A stretch of DNA of 64,000 nucleotides, from contig NZ_JAUSTN010000004.1 of NCBI RefSeq assembly GCF_030812875.1, positions 1 through 64,000 on the forward strand, read 5' to 3'. Shown piece by piece: positions 17,986 to 26,644 of this stretch (the first letter of the stretch is position 1; the number at the start of each line of letters is the position of its first letter). A program made the position numbers and the translations under genes. The notes beneath the pieces were generated by a model. The model saw only the letters and a list, made by a program, of their open reading frames with translations. It was not told the DNA's origin and did no database searches. Source of the DNA: Peptoniphilus_B koenoeneniae. Lineage in GTDB: Bacteria; Bacillota; Clostridia; Tissierellales; Peptoniphilaceae.

Positions 17986-18968
17986 CTTTTGTTCTCTTTT
18001 TCATTTTTCTTATTTTCATATTTTTCATAAGCATCTATAATACGTTGAACTAAAGGATGTCTTACAATGTCATTTTTACTTAAATAAACAATTCCTATAC
18101 CCTTAACATTTTGTAAAATTTTAAGAACTGTTTTTAAACCCGACTGCTTGCCCCTTGGCAAGTCTATTTGAGTTATATCCCCTGTTATAATAGCCTTTGA
18201 ACCATATCCAAGCCTCGTTAAAAACATCTTCATTTGTTCATTTGTAGTATTTTGAGCTTCATCTAATATTACATAGGCACTGTCTAAGGTTCTTCCTCTC
18301 ATGTAAGCAAGAGGAGCAACTTCAATAAGACCTTTTTCAAGATATTTAGTATAATTGTCATGACCCATTATTTCAAAAAGAGCATCATATAGAGGTCTTA
18401 AGTAGGGATCAACCTTCATTTGCAAATCCCCAGGTAAAAATCCTAAAGATTCACCAGCTTCAACTGCAGGTCTTGTTAAAATAATTCTATTTACTTCCTT
18501 ATTTTTAAAAGCTCTTACAGCCATAGCCATTGCTAAATAAGTTTTTCCTGTTCCCGCAGGTCCAATTCCGAAAACAATATCATTGTCCTTTATAAGATCT
18601 ATATATTGTTTTTGCCCAAGAGTTTTGGACTTTATTGGTTTTCCCATAGAGGTGTAAACTATAACTTCATTTAAAAGTTCATTAATAGGTCTTTTTTCTC
18701 CAAACTTTATTAGTTTTATGGAGTAGTCTAAATCTTTTCTTTCGATTCCTTTTTTTTCTCTTATGAGTTCCAATAAATTGCTGATTAATAAAATGGCATC
18801 TTCAGCATCATTTTCATTGCCTTTTACTATTATTTTATTGTCTCTTATATCAATTTTTACTGAAAATTCTTTTTCTATTTTTTTTATATTTTCATCTAAA
18901 TTCCCACATAAGAGATCAATGTTGTATTCTTCTTTTATAGGAAGAATTTTTTCTTGGTTTTCTAACAA
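17982..18968 (-). CDS. phoH: PhoH-family ATPase
   Basis: The protein (328 aa from the chosen start) has a PhoH P-loop domain with GPAGTGKT around residues 136-143 and ILDEAQN as Walker B. A KH-like RNA-binding region precedes it. I choose the TTG at 18968, because a full AGGAGG sits 7 nt before it. An in-frame ATG at 19001 would place that ribosome site inside the coding sequence. PhoH/YbeZ proteins act with YbeY in RNA metabolism. This is the first gene of the 15-gene minus-strand run. Confidence 0.92.
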   Translation of the reverse strand: MLENQEKILPIKEEYNIDLLCGNLDENIKKIEKEFSVKIDIRDNKIIVKGNENDAEDAILLISNLLELIREKKGIERKDLDYSIKLIKFGEKRPINELLNEVIVYTSMGKPIKSKTLGQKQYIDLIKDNDIVFGIGPAGTGKTYLAMAMAVRAFKNKEVNRIILTRPAVEAGESLGFLPGDLQMKVDPYLRPLYDALFEIMGHDNYTKYLEKGLIEVAPLAYMRGRTLDSAYVILDEAQNTTNEQMKMFLTRLGYGSKAIITGDITQIDLPRGKQSGLKTVLKILQNVKGIGIVYLSKNDIVRHPLVQRIIDAYEKYENKKNEKENKR

Positions 18969-19044
18969 ATAAATACCTCCTGATTTAGTTAATAATATCA
19001 TATTAAGGTCTTTTTTTCCATAAAGCCGGTCTTATTAGAAAAAT

Positions 19045-19070
19045 AAAAAAGCCTCAATTTGATGCTTTTT
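19045..19070 (-). terminator. Weak secondary hairpin between oppA and phoH
   Basis: AAAAAGC ... GCTTTTT with an inner TCA/TGA pair and a C-T mismatch. It lies downstream of the stronger oppA terminator on the same strand and probably acts as a backup. Confidence 0.4.
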
Positions 19071-19117
19071 ATAAATAATGTCTTAAATAAATATTTAATA
19101 TTATCTTTCATACAAAT

Positions 19118-19144
19118 AAAAAAAGCTCCGAAGAGCTTTTTTTT
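19118..19144 (-). terminator. Terminator of the opp operon
   Basis: Perfect 8-bp stem AAAAGCTC / GAGCTTTT with a CGAA tetraloop, flanked by A and T runs so it can act on both strands. It lies about 40 nt beyond the oppA stop. Confidence 0.88.
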
Positions 19145-19180
19145 GAAAACTTATATTTTTTAAAATATGGTGATTGTTTT

Positions 19181-20854
19181 TTAAAAACCTTTTGTTTCTC
19201 CAAAGAAGTAATATCCAAGTGGTGTGTAGAATAGTCCTTCAATGTTAGGTTTAATCATGTGTGGACTTGTGTAGAAGTAAATTGGTGCAACTATTGCATC
19301 ATCTTTAACAGCTATGTCTTCAGCTTTGTGAAGATCTTCAAATCTCTTTGCTGTGTCATCTGTAGTTTTTGCTTCTTTTACAAGTTTATCAAATTCAGGA
19401 TTTGAATATTGTGCGTCATTATTTCCGCCGCCTGTCATCCACATATCAATAAATGACATAGGATCATTATAATCTGCTACCCATCCGTGACGAGCTATAT
19501 TATAGTTACCTTCTTTTCTGTCTTTTAAGAATACATTCCAGTCAGAGTTTTGAAGTGTTATAGTAACTCCAAGTTCAGTTTGCCACATATTTTGAAGTGC
19601 TTCAGCTACTGCTTTGTGTCCTTCTGATGTGTTGTAAATATATTCAATTTGTGGGAAGCCTTTTCCATCTGGATAACCTGCTTCTTTAAGAAGTTTTTTT
19701 GCTTCTTCTACATTTTTAGTGTAATCGTCAGCGTTGATTGAATAGAAATCTCCACCTTTTGTTCTAAAGTCATCTCCACTTGCTCCATCTTTATCGCTTA
19801 CTCCAGATGGAACAAATCCTGATGCCGGTTGTTGTCCTTTACCTGTTACTTGTTCAACTATAAAGTTTCTATCAATTACAAGACTGAAAGCTTTTCTAAC
19901 CTTTGCATTATCAAATGGTGGTTTTGAAGTGTTAAAGCATACGAAATAAGTTCCTACTTGAGGATTGATTTTAAGTTCGCCGTTGTCTATTAACTTTTTA
20001 ACTTCTTCTGTTGGGACACTTTCTATAAAGTCAAGTTCTTTTGCCCTATATGATGCATAAATTGCATTGTCATCATCTTTCAAGTGGAAGGCTAATTTTT
20101 CTGCAGTAATTTTATCTGCGTCATAGTATTCCGGATTCTTTTCCATATTTATTACTTGATTGTGTTCCCAAGAAGCAAGTTTGTATGGTCCATTTGAAAT
20201 ATAAGTTTCTGGCTTTAAAGTCCATTTGTCATTTCCTTCAACTATATCTTTTCTTACAGGATAAGTTGCTGCGAAAGCACAAATTTCTTCAAAATATGGA
20301 GTTGGTGTGTGAAGTTTAACTACAAAAGTTTTTTCATCTGGTGCTGAAATATTTAATTTTTTAGCATCATATCCATCAACCATATCAAGCATATATTCAT
20401 AGTCTGCTCCTGTGTTAGGATCTACAAGTCTGTTCCATGAATATAAAAAGTCATTTGCTGTTACAGGTTTACCATCTGACCACTTTGCACCATCTCTTAT
20501 GTGGAAAGTGTAGGTAAGTTTATCATCTGACACTTCCCATTTATCAGCTTGACCAGGTTTTAATACTGCATTTCCATTTCCATCATTTTCCCATTTAATT
20601 AAACCTTCAAACATGTGTTGAATCATAGTTGCCCCGTCAAGAGAAGTGTTTAATGCGGGGTCAATTGAATCCGGTTCAGATGCTATACAAATATCTAATA
20701 TACCATCTTGTCTTCCGGGTTCTTCTTGTATTACTTTCTTTTCTTCTTTTCCTTTGTTTCCTTCTGCTTTTTTGTTATCGGTTTTTGAACCGCAAGCTGT
20801 TAATACTAATATTAACGTTAAGCAAAGAACTAATAATTTACCTTTCCTTTTCAT
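19181..20854 (-). CDS. oppA: Oligopeptide ABC transporter substrate-binding lipoprotein OppA
   Basis: The 557-aa protein has a lipoprotein signal with lipobox LTAC and the lipidated cysteine at residue 21, followed by a charged linker rich in K and E. The rest is an SBP_bac_5 domain, with the early SEPDSIDPALN and ISNGPYKLASWEHN blocks typical of peptide-binding proteins. It would capture peptides at the cell surface and pass them to OppBC. It is the last gene of oppBCDFA and lies 9 nt after oppF. Peptide uptake suits an amino-acid-fermenting anaerobe (inference). Confidence 0.95.
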   Translation of the reverse strand: MKRKGKLLVLCLTLILVLTACGSKTDNKKAEGNKGKEEKKVIQEEPGRQDGILDICIASEPDSIDPALNTSLDGATMIQHMFEGLIKWENDGNGNAVLKPGQADKWEVSDDKLTYTFHIRDGAKWSDGKPVTANDFLYSWNRLVDPNTGADYEYMLDMVDGYDAKKLNISAPDEKTFVVKLHTPTPYFEEICAFAATYPVRKDIVEGNDKWTLKPETYISNGPYKLASWEHNQVINMEKNPEYYDADKITAEKLAFHLKDDDNAIYASYRAKELDFIESVPTEEVKKLIDNGELKINPQVGTYFVCFNTSKPPFDNAKVRKAFSLVIDRNFIVEQVTGKGQQPASGFVPSGVSDKDGASGDDFRTKGGDFYSINADDYTKNVEEAKKLLKEAGYPDGKGFPQIEYIYNTSEGHKAVAEALQNMWQTELGVTITLQNSDWNVFLKDRKEGNYNIARHGWVADYNDPMSFIDMWMTGGGNNDAQYSNPEFDKLVKEAKTTDDTAKRFEDLHKAEDIAVKDDAIVAPIYFYTSPHMIKPNIEGLFYTPLGYYFFGETKGF

Positions 20855-20863
20855 AATCTCCTC

Positions 20864-21859
20864 CTAAATTTTATTTATATTATGACAACTTACATAATGA
20901 CCTTGTTCATATTCACGAAATTCTGGTTCTTCTTCTTTACATATTTCTGTGGCATAAGGGCACCTTTCGTGAAATCTACATCCCTTGGGCGGATTAATTG
21001 CCGATGGGATTTCTCCTATTAATTTTATTCTCGATTTTTTTCTATTTATCTCAGGATCTGCAACTGGTATTGCCGATAGTAAGGACTTGGTGTATGGATG
21101 AAGAGGATTGTCATAAAGTTCATTTGCCTCTACAAGTTCTACAAGTTTTCCAAGATACATTACTCCTATCCTATCTGAAATATGTTTTACTACAGATAGG
21201 TCATGGGCTATAAATAAATATGTCAATCCAAATTCTTCTTGCATGTCTTGAAGCATATTTACAATTTGAGCCTGAATGGAAACATCCAAAGCTGATATGG
21301 GTTCGTCGCAAACTATAAATTCTGGTTTTACTGCAAGAGCTCTTGCAATTCCTATTCTTTGTTGTTGTCCGCCGCTAAATTCGTGGGGATATCTGTTTGC
21401 ATGTTCTCTATTTAAGCCGACCCGATTTAATAGTTGACCGATTTTATCTTTTCTGTCTTCTTTATTTTCGTATAAATTATGAATATCAAGAGCCTCTCCT
21501 ACAATTTCTCCAACTGTCATTCTTGGGTCAAGAGATGCTGAGGGGTCTTGAAATATTATTTGCATTTTTCTTCTTAAAGGAACCATGTCCTTTTTTATAT
21601 TATTTTCAGAATCATAAATTACTTGTCCGTCATAGGTTATTTTTCCCCTTGTTGGTTCGTGTAATCTTAAAATTGTTCTTCCGAAGGTTGTTTTACCACA
21701 ACCGGATTCACCTACAAGTCCTAGGGTCTCTCCTTTTTTTATAAATAGACTTACATTATCTACTGCATGGACAGTATTTATTTTTCCGAAACTTCCTTTA
21801 ACTTTAAATTGCTTTACTATATTTTCACAAACAAGGAGTTTTTCATCTGTTTTTTTCAT
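20864..21859 (-). CDS. oppF: Oligopeptide transporter ATP-binding protein OppF
   Basis: The 331-aa ABC ATPase has Walker A GESGCGKTT, signature FSGGQQQRIGIARAL and Walker B FIVCDEPISALD. The C-terminal oligopeptide/dipeptide extension contains the cysteine-rich GCRFHERCPYATEIC segment that binds an iron-sulfur cluster in some family members. It pairs with OppD to energise import. Its start overlaps oppD by 4 nt. Confidence 0.95.
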   Translation of the reverse strand: MKKTDEKLLVCENIVKQFKVKGSFGKINTVHAVDNVSLFIKKGETLGLVGESGCGKTTFGRTILRLHEPTRGKITYDGQVIYDSENNIKKDMVPLRRKMQIIFQDPSASLDPRMTVGEIVGEALDIHNLYENKEDRKDKIGQLLNRVGLNREHANRYPHEFSGGQQQRIGIARALAVKPEFIVCDEPISALDVSIQAQIVNMLQDMQEEFGLTYLFIAHDLSVVKHISDRIGVMYLGKLVELVEANELYDNPLHPYTKSLLSAIPVADPEINRKKSRIKLIGEIPSAINPPKGCRFHERCPYATEICKEEEPEFREYEQGHYVSCHNINKI

Positions 21860-22842
21860 TTAATTCCCTCCCTGTTTAAATGTAGCCAACATTTTGAATA
21901 GTGATTTTCTGAAATTTCAAACATTGGCGGTTCTTTTCTAAGACAAATTTTCATGCAATGGTCACATCTTTGTCCAAATCCGCAACCTTCAGGAGGGTTT
22001 AACATGTCCACAGGGTTCCCTTCAATGCTTTTAAGTCTTTCATCTTCTTTTGAATCAATTCTGGGCATTGATTTTAAAAGTCCCTTTGTGTATGGATGAT
22101 TAGGTTTATAAAAAATCTCATCAACACTTCCCTGTTCAACAATTTTTCCTGCATACATAACGCTTACCTTATCACAAATTGCAGCAACTACCCCCAAGTT
22201 ATGAGTTATAAAAATAATACTCATTTTAGTTTTGTTTTGTATTTCTTTCATAAGTTCCAATATCTGAGCTTGAATTGTTACGTCTAAGGCCGTAGTAGGC
22301 TCGTCAGCGATTAAAAGTTTGGGCTCGCATATAAGACCCATACCTATCATTACTCTTTGTCTCATGCCCCCTGAGAGCTCGTGAGGATATTGTTTCATTC
22401 TCTTTTCCGGATTTGATATTCCAACAAGTTCAAGCATCTCTACTGCTTTTTTATAAGCTTCTTCTTTTGAAATTTTCTTATGGACTAAAACTGCTTCCAT
22501 AAGTTGATTTCCAATTGTATATACGGGATTTAAGCAAGTCATTGGATTTTGAAAAATCATAGAGCATTTATTTCCTCTAAAATCTTCCATTTGTTTTTTG
22601 TCGTAATCTAAAATATTTTCATTTTCAAAAATAACTTTTCCGGATTTAACTTTTCCAGGTTCTTGAAGCAAGCCCATTATTGAATAGGCTTCAACACTTT
22701 TTCCACTTCCTGATTCTCCAACTATTCCCATTACTTCGTTGTAATTTAAATCATAATTTATTCCGTCAACGGCTTTTACTTCTCCTACAGGTGTATAAAA
22801 AGAAACTTTTAAATCTTCTACGCTTAATAATTTGTTTTCCAT
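21856..22842 (-). CDS. oppD: Oligopeptide transporter ATP-binding protein OppD
   Basis: The 328-aa ATPase shows Walker A GESGSGKS, signature LSGGMRQRVMIGMGL and Walker B LLIADEPTTALD. It ends in the Opp/Dpp C-terminal extension with GCGFGQRCDHCMKIC. It differs from OppF in the usual ways (MRQRV signature, AYSIMGLL after Walker A). It lies 7 nt after oppC and forms the second nucleotide-binding subunit of the importer. Confidence 0.95.
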   Translation of the reverse strand: MENKLLSVEDLKVSFYTPVGEVKAVDGINYDLNYNEVMGIVGESGSGKSVEAYSIMGLLQEPGKVKSGKVIFENENILDYDKKQMEDFRGNKCSMIFQNPMTCLNPVYTIGNQLMEAVLVHKKISKEEAYKKAVEMLELVGISNPEKRMKQYPHELSGGMRQRVMIGMGLICEPKLLIADEPTTALDVTIQAQILELMKEIQNKTKMSIIFITHNLGVVAAICDKVSVMYAGKIVEQGSVDEIFYKPNHPYTKGLLKSMPRIDSKEDERLKSIEGNPVDMLNPPEGCGFGQRCDHCMKICLRKEPPMFEISENHYSKCWLHLNREGIK

Positions 22843-22849
22843 AATTCAC

Positions 22850-23878
22850 CTACTTCTTCAATCTTGGGTCAAGAGCATCTCTTAAACCGTCACTAAATAA
22901 ATTTAAACTTAAAATAATTAAACTTAATAAAATTGATGGAATAACAAGCCTGTAAGCATAGGAGTAAATACCTCCAAGAGCATCTGCCGCCATGGCACCA
23001 AGAGATGTCATAGGAGCTGAAACCCCAATTCCCAAGAAAGATAAAAAACTTTCAAGAAATATTGCCGATGGAATTTGCATAGCAGTCATTACAATTATTT
23101 GACCTATACAATTTGGAAAAATATGTCTTTTTATAATCCTTTTTTTACTTCCCCCCAAGGCTCTTACGGCTGTGATAAATTCCTGCTCTTTAAGCATAAG
23201 AACTTGTCCTCTTATTATTCTTGCCATACCTACCCAATATAAAAGTCCAAAGACTATAAATATTGAAATAAGTGCCGGCCCTAAAACTCCAATTTTTTTT
23301 GCAAATTGGCTTCCGCTATTGTTAACCCAATCTTTTAAAGGTTTGTTAATTGCTATTGAAATAAGGATTACTACAAGTACATCTGGCACCGAATAAATAA
23401 GGTCCAATATCCTCATCATTATTGAATCAACTTTTCCACCTAAGTATCCTGAAACAGCTCCATAAATACTGCCTATTACAAGTACTATAAGTGAGGCGAA
23501 GATGCCTACTATAAGAGAAACTCTTGTGCCGTACATAACTCTTGTTAAAATATTTCTTCCTAATTTATCTGTTCCGAAAGGATATTGCAAACAAGGAAAT
23601 AAATTTTCGTCACCTCTAAACTGAGTTGTATAATCTCCTTTTACAAATAAAGGTCCTAAAAAGGCAAATATTACAACAAATATTAAAAATACCAAACTTA
23701 CCATGGCAACTTTATTTGATTTTAGCCTTCTCCAGGCATCTTTCCAATAGGATACTGAAGGAGCTTTTGCATAAAAATCTTCTCTATCTTGTAAACTTGC
23801 AGGTTCAAAATCATCTGCTGCAAAAGTTATACCTAAATCTTCAGGATCTTGTTGTAAACTAAAAAATTTTTGCATCAT
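22850..23878 (-). CDS. oppC: Oligopeptide transporter permease OppC
   Basis: The 342-aa protein has an N-terminal cytoplasmic tail with the OppC-N segment (WKDAWRRLKSNKVAM), about six membrane segments, and the EAA loop ITAVRALGGSKKRIIKRHIFPN. The PFGTDKLGRNILTRVMYG block is characteristic of OppC/DppC permeases. It pairs with OppB to form the channel and overlaps oppB by 4 nt. Confidence 0.94.
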   Translation of the reverse strand: MMQKFFSLQQDPEDLGITFAADDFEPASLQDREDFYAKAPSVSYWKDAWRRLKSNKVAMVSLVFLIFVVIFAFLGPLFVKGDYTTQFRGDENLFPCLQYPFGTDKLGRNILTRVMYGTRVSLIVGIFASLIVLVIGSIYGAVSGYLGGKVDSIMMRILDLIYSVPDVLVVILISIAINKPLKDWVNNSGSQFAKKIGVLGPALISIFIVFGLLYWVGMARIIRGQVLMLKEQEFITAVRALGGSKKRIIKRHIFPNCIGQIIVMTAMQIPSAIFLESFLSFLGIGVSAPMTSLGAMAADALGGIYSYAYRLVIPSILLSLIILSLNLFSDGLRDALDPRLKK

Positions 23879-24807
23879 TGAGTCTCCTTTGTAACATCAA
23901 TTCTGGGATCTACAAATTTATATAAAATATCTACTATTAAATTCATAGTTATTACAAGAGCGGCAAAGAAAATTGTTGTCGCCATTATAATAGGATAATC
24001 TCTGTTTAAAATAGAATTTACAAAATATCTTCCAAGGCCTGGAAGAGAAAAAACAGATTCAATTACGAGAGATCCTGTAATAATTCCTGCCGTTAAGGGC
24101 CCTAAATAAGTGAGAACTGGTATAAAAGCATTTCTTAAAGCGTGCTTAAATAAAATCTTCCTTGATGGAACTCCCTTTGATTTTGCAGTTCTTATATAGT
24201 CTTGATTTATTGCATCAAGCATAGATGATCTTGAAAGTCTTGCTATATAACACATAGGATAAAACCCAAGAGCAAAACAAGGCATAATATAACTTCTTAT
24301 ATTGCTAAGACCCATAGTTGGTAAAATATGAAGTTTAACTCCGAAAAATACCAACAAGAGAGTAGCTGTAACAAAACCTGGTACTGATATACCTATGGTT
24401 GTTAAAACTCTTAAAAAATCATCAATTTTTTTCCCTCTGTTATAAGCTGCAAGACAACCTAAAGGAACTCCCACCAGGGTAGCCCAAATTACGGCTATAA
24501 TCCCAAGTTTTGCAGAAGTGGGAAGCATTTCTTTAATAATGTCAATTACAGGTCTGTTTTTTTGCATTTTTAAAGAAACACCAAAATCCAGTTTAAGAGA
24601 ATTTTTAATGTAATTTATAAGTTGAATATGTGTTGGCTTATCTAAACCGTATTTTTTATACAGGGCAGCCGTAACTTCAGGAGATTGTGCTTTTTCTCCT
24701 AAAAATGGACTTCCCGGTACACTTTTCATAAGCAGAAATGTTATACAAGTTACAACAAGCAAAACAAGAATCGATTGTAAAATTCTTTTAAAAATATACT
24801 TTGCCAT
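23875..24807 (-). CDS. oppB: Oligopeptide transporter permease OppB
   Basis: The 310-aa permease has an N-terminal OppB/DppB TM segment (IFKRILQSILVLL), PGSPFLGEKA, and the EAA loop YIRTAKSKGVPSRKILFKHAL, with about six TM helices. It is the first gene of the operon and is preceded by AAGGAGA and a near-consensus promoter. Confidence 0.95.
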   Translation of the reverse strand: MAKYIFKRILQSILVLLVVTCITFLLMKSVPGSPFLGEKAQSPEVTAALYKKYGLDKPTHIQLINYIKNSLKLDFGVSLKMQKNRPVIDIIKEMLPTSAKLGIIAVIWATLVGVPLGCLAAYNRGKKIDDFLRVLTTIGISVPGFVTATLLLVFFGVKLHILPTMGLSNIRSYIMPCFALGFYPMCYIARLSRSSMLDAINQDYIRTAKSKGVPSRKILFKHALRNAFIPVLTYLGPLTAGIITGSLVIESVFSLPGLGRYFVNSILNRDYPIIMATTIFFAALVITMNLIVDILYKFVDPRIDVTKETQ

Positions 24808-24863
24808 TTTTTCTCCTTTATCTATTTATCTGTTTTTTGCTTTACTAAAATAAACTTTCATTA

Positions 24864-24892
24864 ATTATACGCTTTAATGTTTTATATTGCAA
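24864..24892 (-). promoter_or_regulatory. Promoter of the opp operon
   Basis: On the minus strand TTGCAA (24892-24887), a 17-bp spacer and TATAAT (24869-24864) form a near-consensus SigA promoter about 57 nt before the oppB start. Confidence 0.8.
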
Positions 24893-24953
24893 ATGATGTA
24901 AATCGTTATCTTGATAAATTTTAGTGAAAATTTTTTCATAAAATAGATAAAAT

Positions 24954-24984
24954 AAAAAGGACCTTATTTAAATAAAGTCCTTTT
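24954..24984 (-). terminator. Second terminator behind the tRNA cluster
   Basis: Inverted repeat AAAAGGAC ... GTCCTTTT with inner TTATTT/AAATAA pairing and T-rich flanks on both strands. It is the second hairpin downstream of tRNA-Phe, just before the opp promoter. Confidence 0.6.
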
Positions 24985-24994
24985 ATTGTTTTAA

Positions 24995-25035
24995 ATAAAA
25001 AAACATTCCTAAAATATAAAACTTCAGGAATGTTT
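24995..25035 (-). terminator. Terminator of the tRNA cluster
   Basis: On the minus strand a 10-bp stem AAACATTCCT / AGGAATGTTT directly follows tRNA-Phe and leads into a run of seven T. Confidence 0.82.
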
Positions 25036-25037
25036 CT

Positions 25038-25113
<76 letters not shown>

Positions 25114-25117
25114 ATAA

Positions 25118-25194
25118 TGGTGGGCCTTCAGGGACTCGAACCCCGGACCTACCGGTTATGAGCCGGGCGCTCTAACCAACTGAGCTAAAGGCCC
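25118..25194 (-). tRNA. tRNA with CAT anticodon (Ile2 or elongator Met)
   Basis: A 77-nt cloverleaf with acceptor GGGCCTT/AAGGCCC, encoded CCA and anticodon loop CTCATAA. The anticodon CAT fits elongator Met or the Ile tRNA whose C34 becomes lysidine. C4-G69 and C5-G68 are the pairs favoured by TilS, so I lean to Ile2, but not firmly. The lack of an initiator-type CCGGG-start acceptor excludes tRNA-fMet. The anticodon stem has a C27/T43 mismatch. Confidence 0.9.
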
Positions 25195-25213
25195 TCACCA
25201 TTTAATATTTAAT

Positions 25214-25304
25214 TGGCGGAGAAAGAGGGATTTGAACCCTCGCGACCCTAACGAGCCCTACTCCCTTAGCAGGGGAGCCTCTTCAGCCTCTTGAGTATTT
25301 CTCC
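25214..25304 (-). tRNA. tRNA-Ser(GCT)
   Basis: A 91-nt class II tRNA on the minus strand with a long variable arm. The acceptor GGAGAAA pairs with TTTCTCC, the discriminator is G, CCA is encoded, and the anticodon loop CTGCTAA gives GCT. Confidence 0.97.
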
Positions 25305-25354
25305 AAAGTGTTCATAAATCCATCTCGGTTTATTTTTTCCGCATCACTCTTAAC

Positions 25355-25383
25355 AGTATATAGGCGGAAAATAACTTTGTCAA
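25355..25383 (-). promoter_or_regulatory. Promoter of the tRNA cluster
   Basis: Consensus TTGACA (25383-25378), 17-bp spacer, TATACT (25360-25355), about 50 nt before the 5' end of tRNA-Ser. Confidence 0.85.
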
Positions 25384-25408
25384 TAGATTTTTTTATAATA
25401 AATTTACC

Positions 25409-25458
25409 AAAACTTTAAATTGCTTACCCTTTCAAAAGTGTAAACAATTTAAAGTTTT
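25409..25458 (-). terminator. Long near-perfect palindrome after the lipoprotein gene, probable terminator
   Basis: AAAACTTTAAATTG and CAATTTAAAGTTTT are 14-bp perfect arms. The 22 nt between them also pair (TTAC/GTAA, CTTT/AAAG) with only two mismatches and a 2-nt loop. It lies between the lipoprotein stop and the tRNA promoter. The better T-tract is on the plus strand. Confidence 0.6.
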
Positions 25459-25489
25459 TTTAATCTACACTATTTTTTTGTTGACACCC

Positions 25490-26557
25490 TTAACCCATAG
25501 ATTGAATAAATTGAACAAAATCTTGATCTTCTTCAAAAAATGGCAACTGATTATCTTTATCCAAACTTTTTTGAATAATTACAAAACTTAAATCCTGCAA
25601 AATTAGAAAATCAAATTCATTTTTTATTTCTTTTCCATCTTTGTTTTTTATATCCAGTATTAATTTATCTTCCGATACAATATAAGTCCCTGAGTATTTG
25701 TTTATGTGTTCAAAATCTTTATCTGATATCTGATAAATTGCTATATTTCCATCATAACCTTTTAAATTTTTATCTTCAGTTAAATCCATATACCAGCCTT
25801 CGCTATTCCAGGTTGTATTTTTTAATTCATCCTTTTTAGCCTTTCTCCATCCACTGTCATATAAAAATCCCTTTTCTGCCTTAACTCCTTCATCTCCATA
25901 TTGACTTAAATCTAAAAACTTAGACTTATGAGCTAACTCTTGTGAAACTAAATCCCACATTAACAATGGATCCCACCTTATGCTTTCTTTACCTTCCGGA
26001 ACCAAATTTACCTCAACATCTGGAAATTCAAGGGAATCAGACACTAGGAGAAGGGGTTCTTCCGAAAAATCGCTTTTATATAGAATTTCATCAACTTTAA
26101 GTTCAGAATTATCCCCTAAAGTTAGTCTGTTTACGGCTATTGAACTTTTTGGATCAGCTGTTATGAAGAGAAAAACTTCTCCTCCGTTATTTTCCCTTGG
26201 AATTATATTTTCACATTTTAGATTTTCTATGAAGTTATATTTTTTATACAATTTAGGATTATTTTCTTTTATCCAATTTTTAAAGTTTTCCTTTAAAGAT
26301 TCTTGAGAAATCCCAAGATAAGCAACTCCAAAATCTTTAGATTCCTTTTTTAAGCTTTCTCTTAAAGCTTCAAGAGAACCTTCTTTTTTTACCTCTTCTT
26401 CTTTTTTCTCTGAAATGTTTTTATTTTTTGTATTAAGCTCTTTTTTCTCAGTTATTTGATTTTTCTCAATTTTATTAGTATTTTCAGGCTTTTTATTACA
26501 AGAAATCAAGGAAAAGAAAAGCGGAATTACCATAAATATGTAAATAATTTTTTTCAT
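25490..26557 (-). CDS. Predicted lipoprotein of unknown function
   Basis: The 355-aa protein has a lipoprotein signal peptide with lipobox LISC and the lipidated cysteine at residue 20. A strongly charged Lys/Glu-rich linker (to about residue 65) follows, then a globular region that I do not recognise. Visible features are several Trp/Asp-rich stretches in the second half (WDPLLMWDLV, NSEGWYMDLTED) and an acidic C-terminus. It has its own AAGGAGGATACAT ribosome site and a TATAAT about 22 nt upstream, directly after the pyk terminator, so it is probably monocistronic. It should sit on the outer face of the membrane. Confidence 0.75.
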   Translation of the reverse strand: MKKIIYIFMVIPLFFSLISCNKKPENTNKIEKNQITEKKELNTKNKNISEKKEEEVKKEGSLEALRESLKKESKDFGVAYLGISQESLKENFKNWIKENNPKLYKKYNFIENLKCENIIPRENNGGEVFLFITADPKSSIAVNRLTLGDNSELKVDEILYKSDFSEEPLLLVSDSLEFPDVEVNLVPEGKESIRWDPLLMWDLVSQELAHKSKFLDLSQYGDEGVKAEKGFLYDSGWRKAKKDELKNTTWNSEGWYMDLTEDKNLKGYDGNIAIYQISDKDFEHINKYSGTYIVSEDKLILDIKNKDGKEIKNEFDFLILQDLSFVIIQKSLDKDNQLPFFEEDQDFVQFIQSMG

Positions 26558-26607
26558 TATGTATCCTCCTTTTTTCTTATTATATTACTTTTTTCTACTA
26601 TTTAAAA

Positions 26608-26636
26608 ATAAAAAAAGAGATCCTTTCAGATCTCTT
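26608..26636 (-). terminator. Terminator of pyk
   Basis: 8-bp stem AAGAGATC / GATCTCTT with a 6-nt loop, followed on the minus strand by seven T. The TATAAT of the lipoprotein gene lies about 25 bp further on. Confidence 0.85.
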
Positions 26637-26644
26637 AAAATTTT

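Noticed and set aside
18969..19001. Upstream ATG start for phoH at 19001
   Set aside because: A full AGGAGG inside that extension is correctly spaced for the TTG at 18968.
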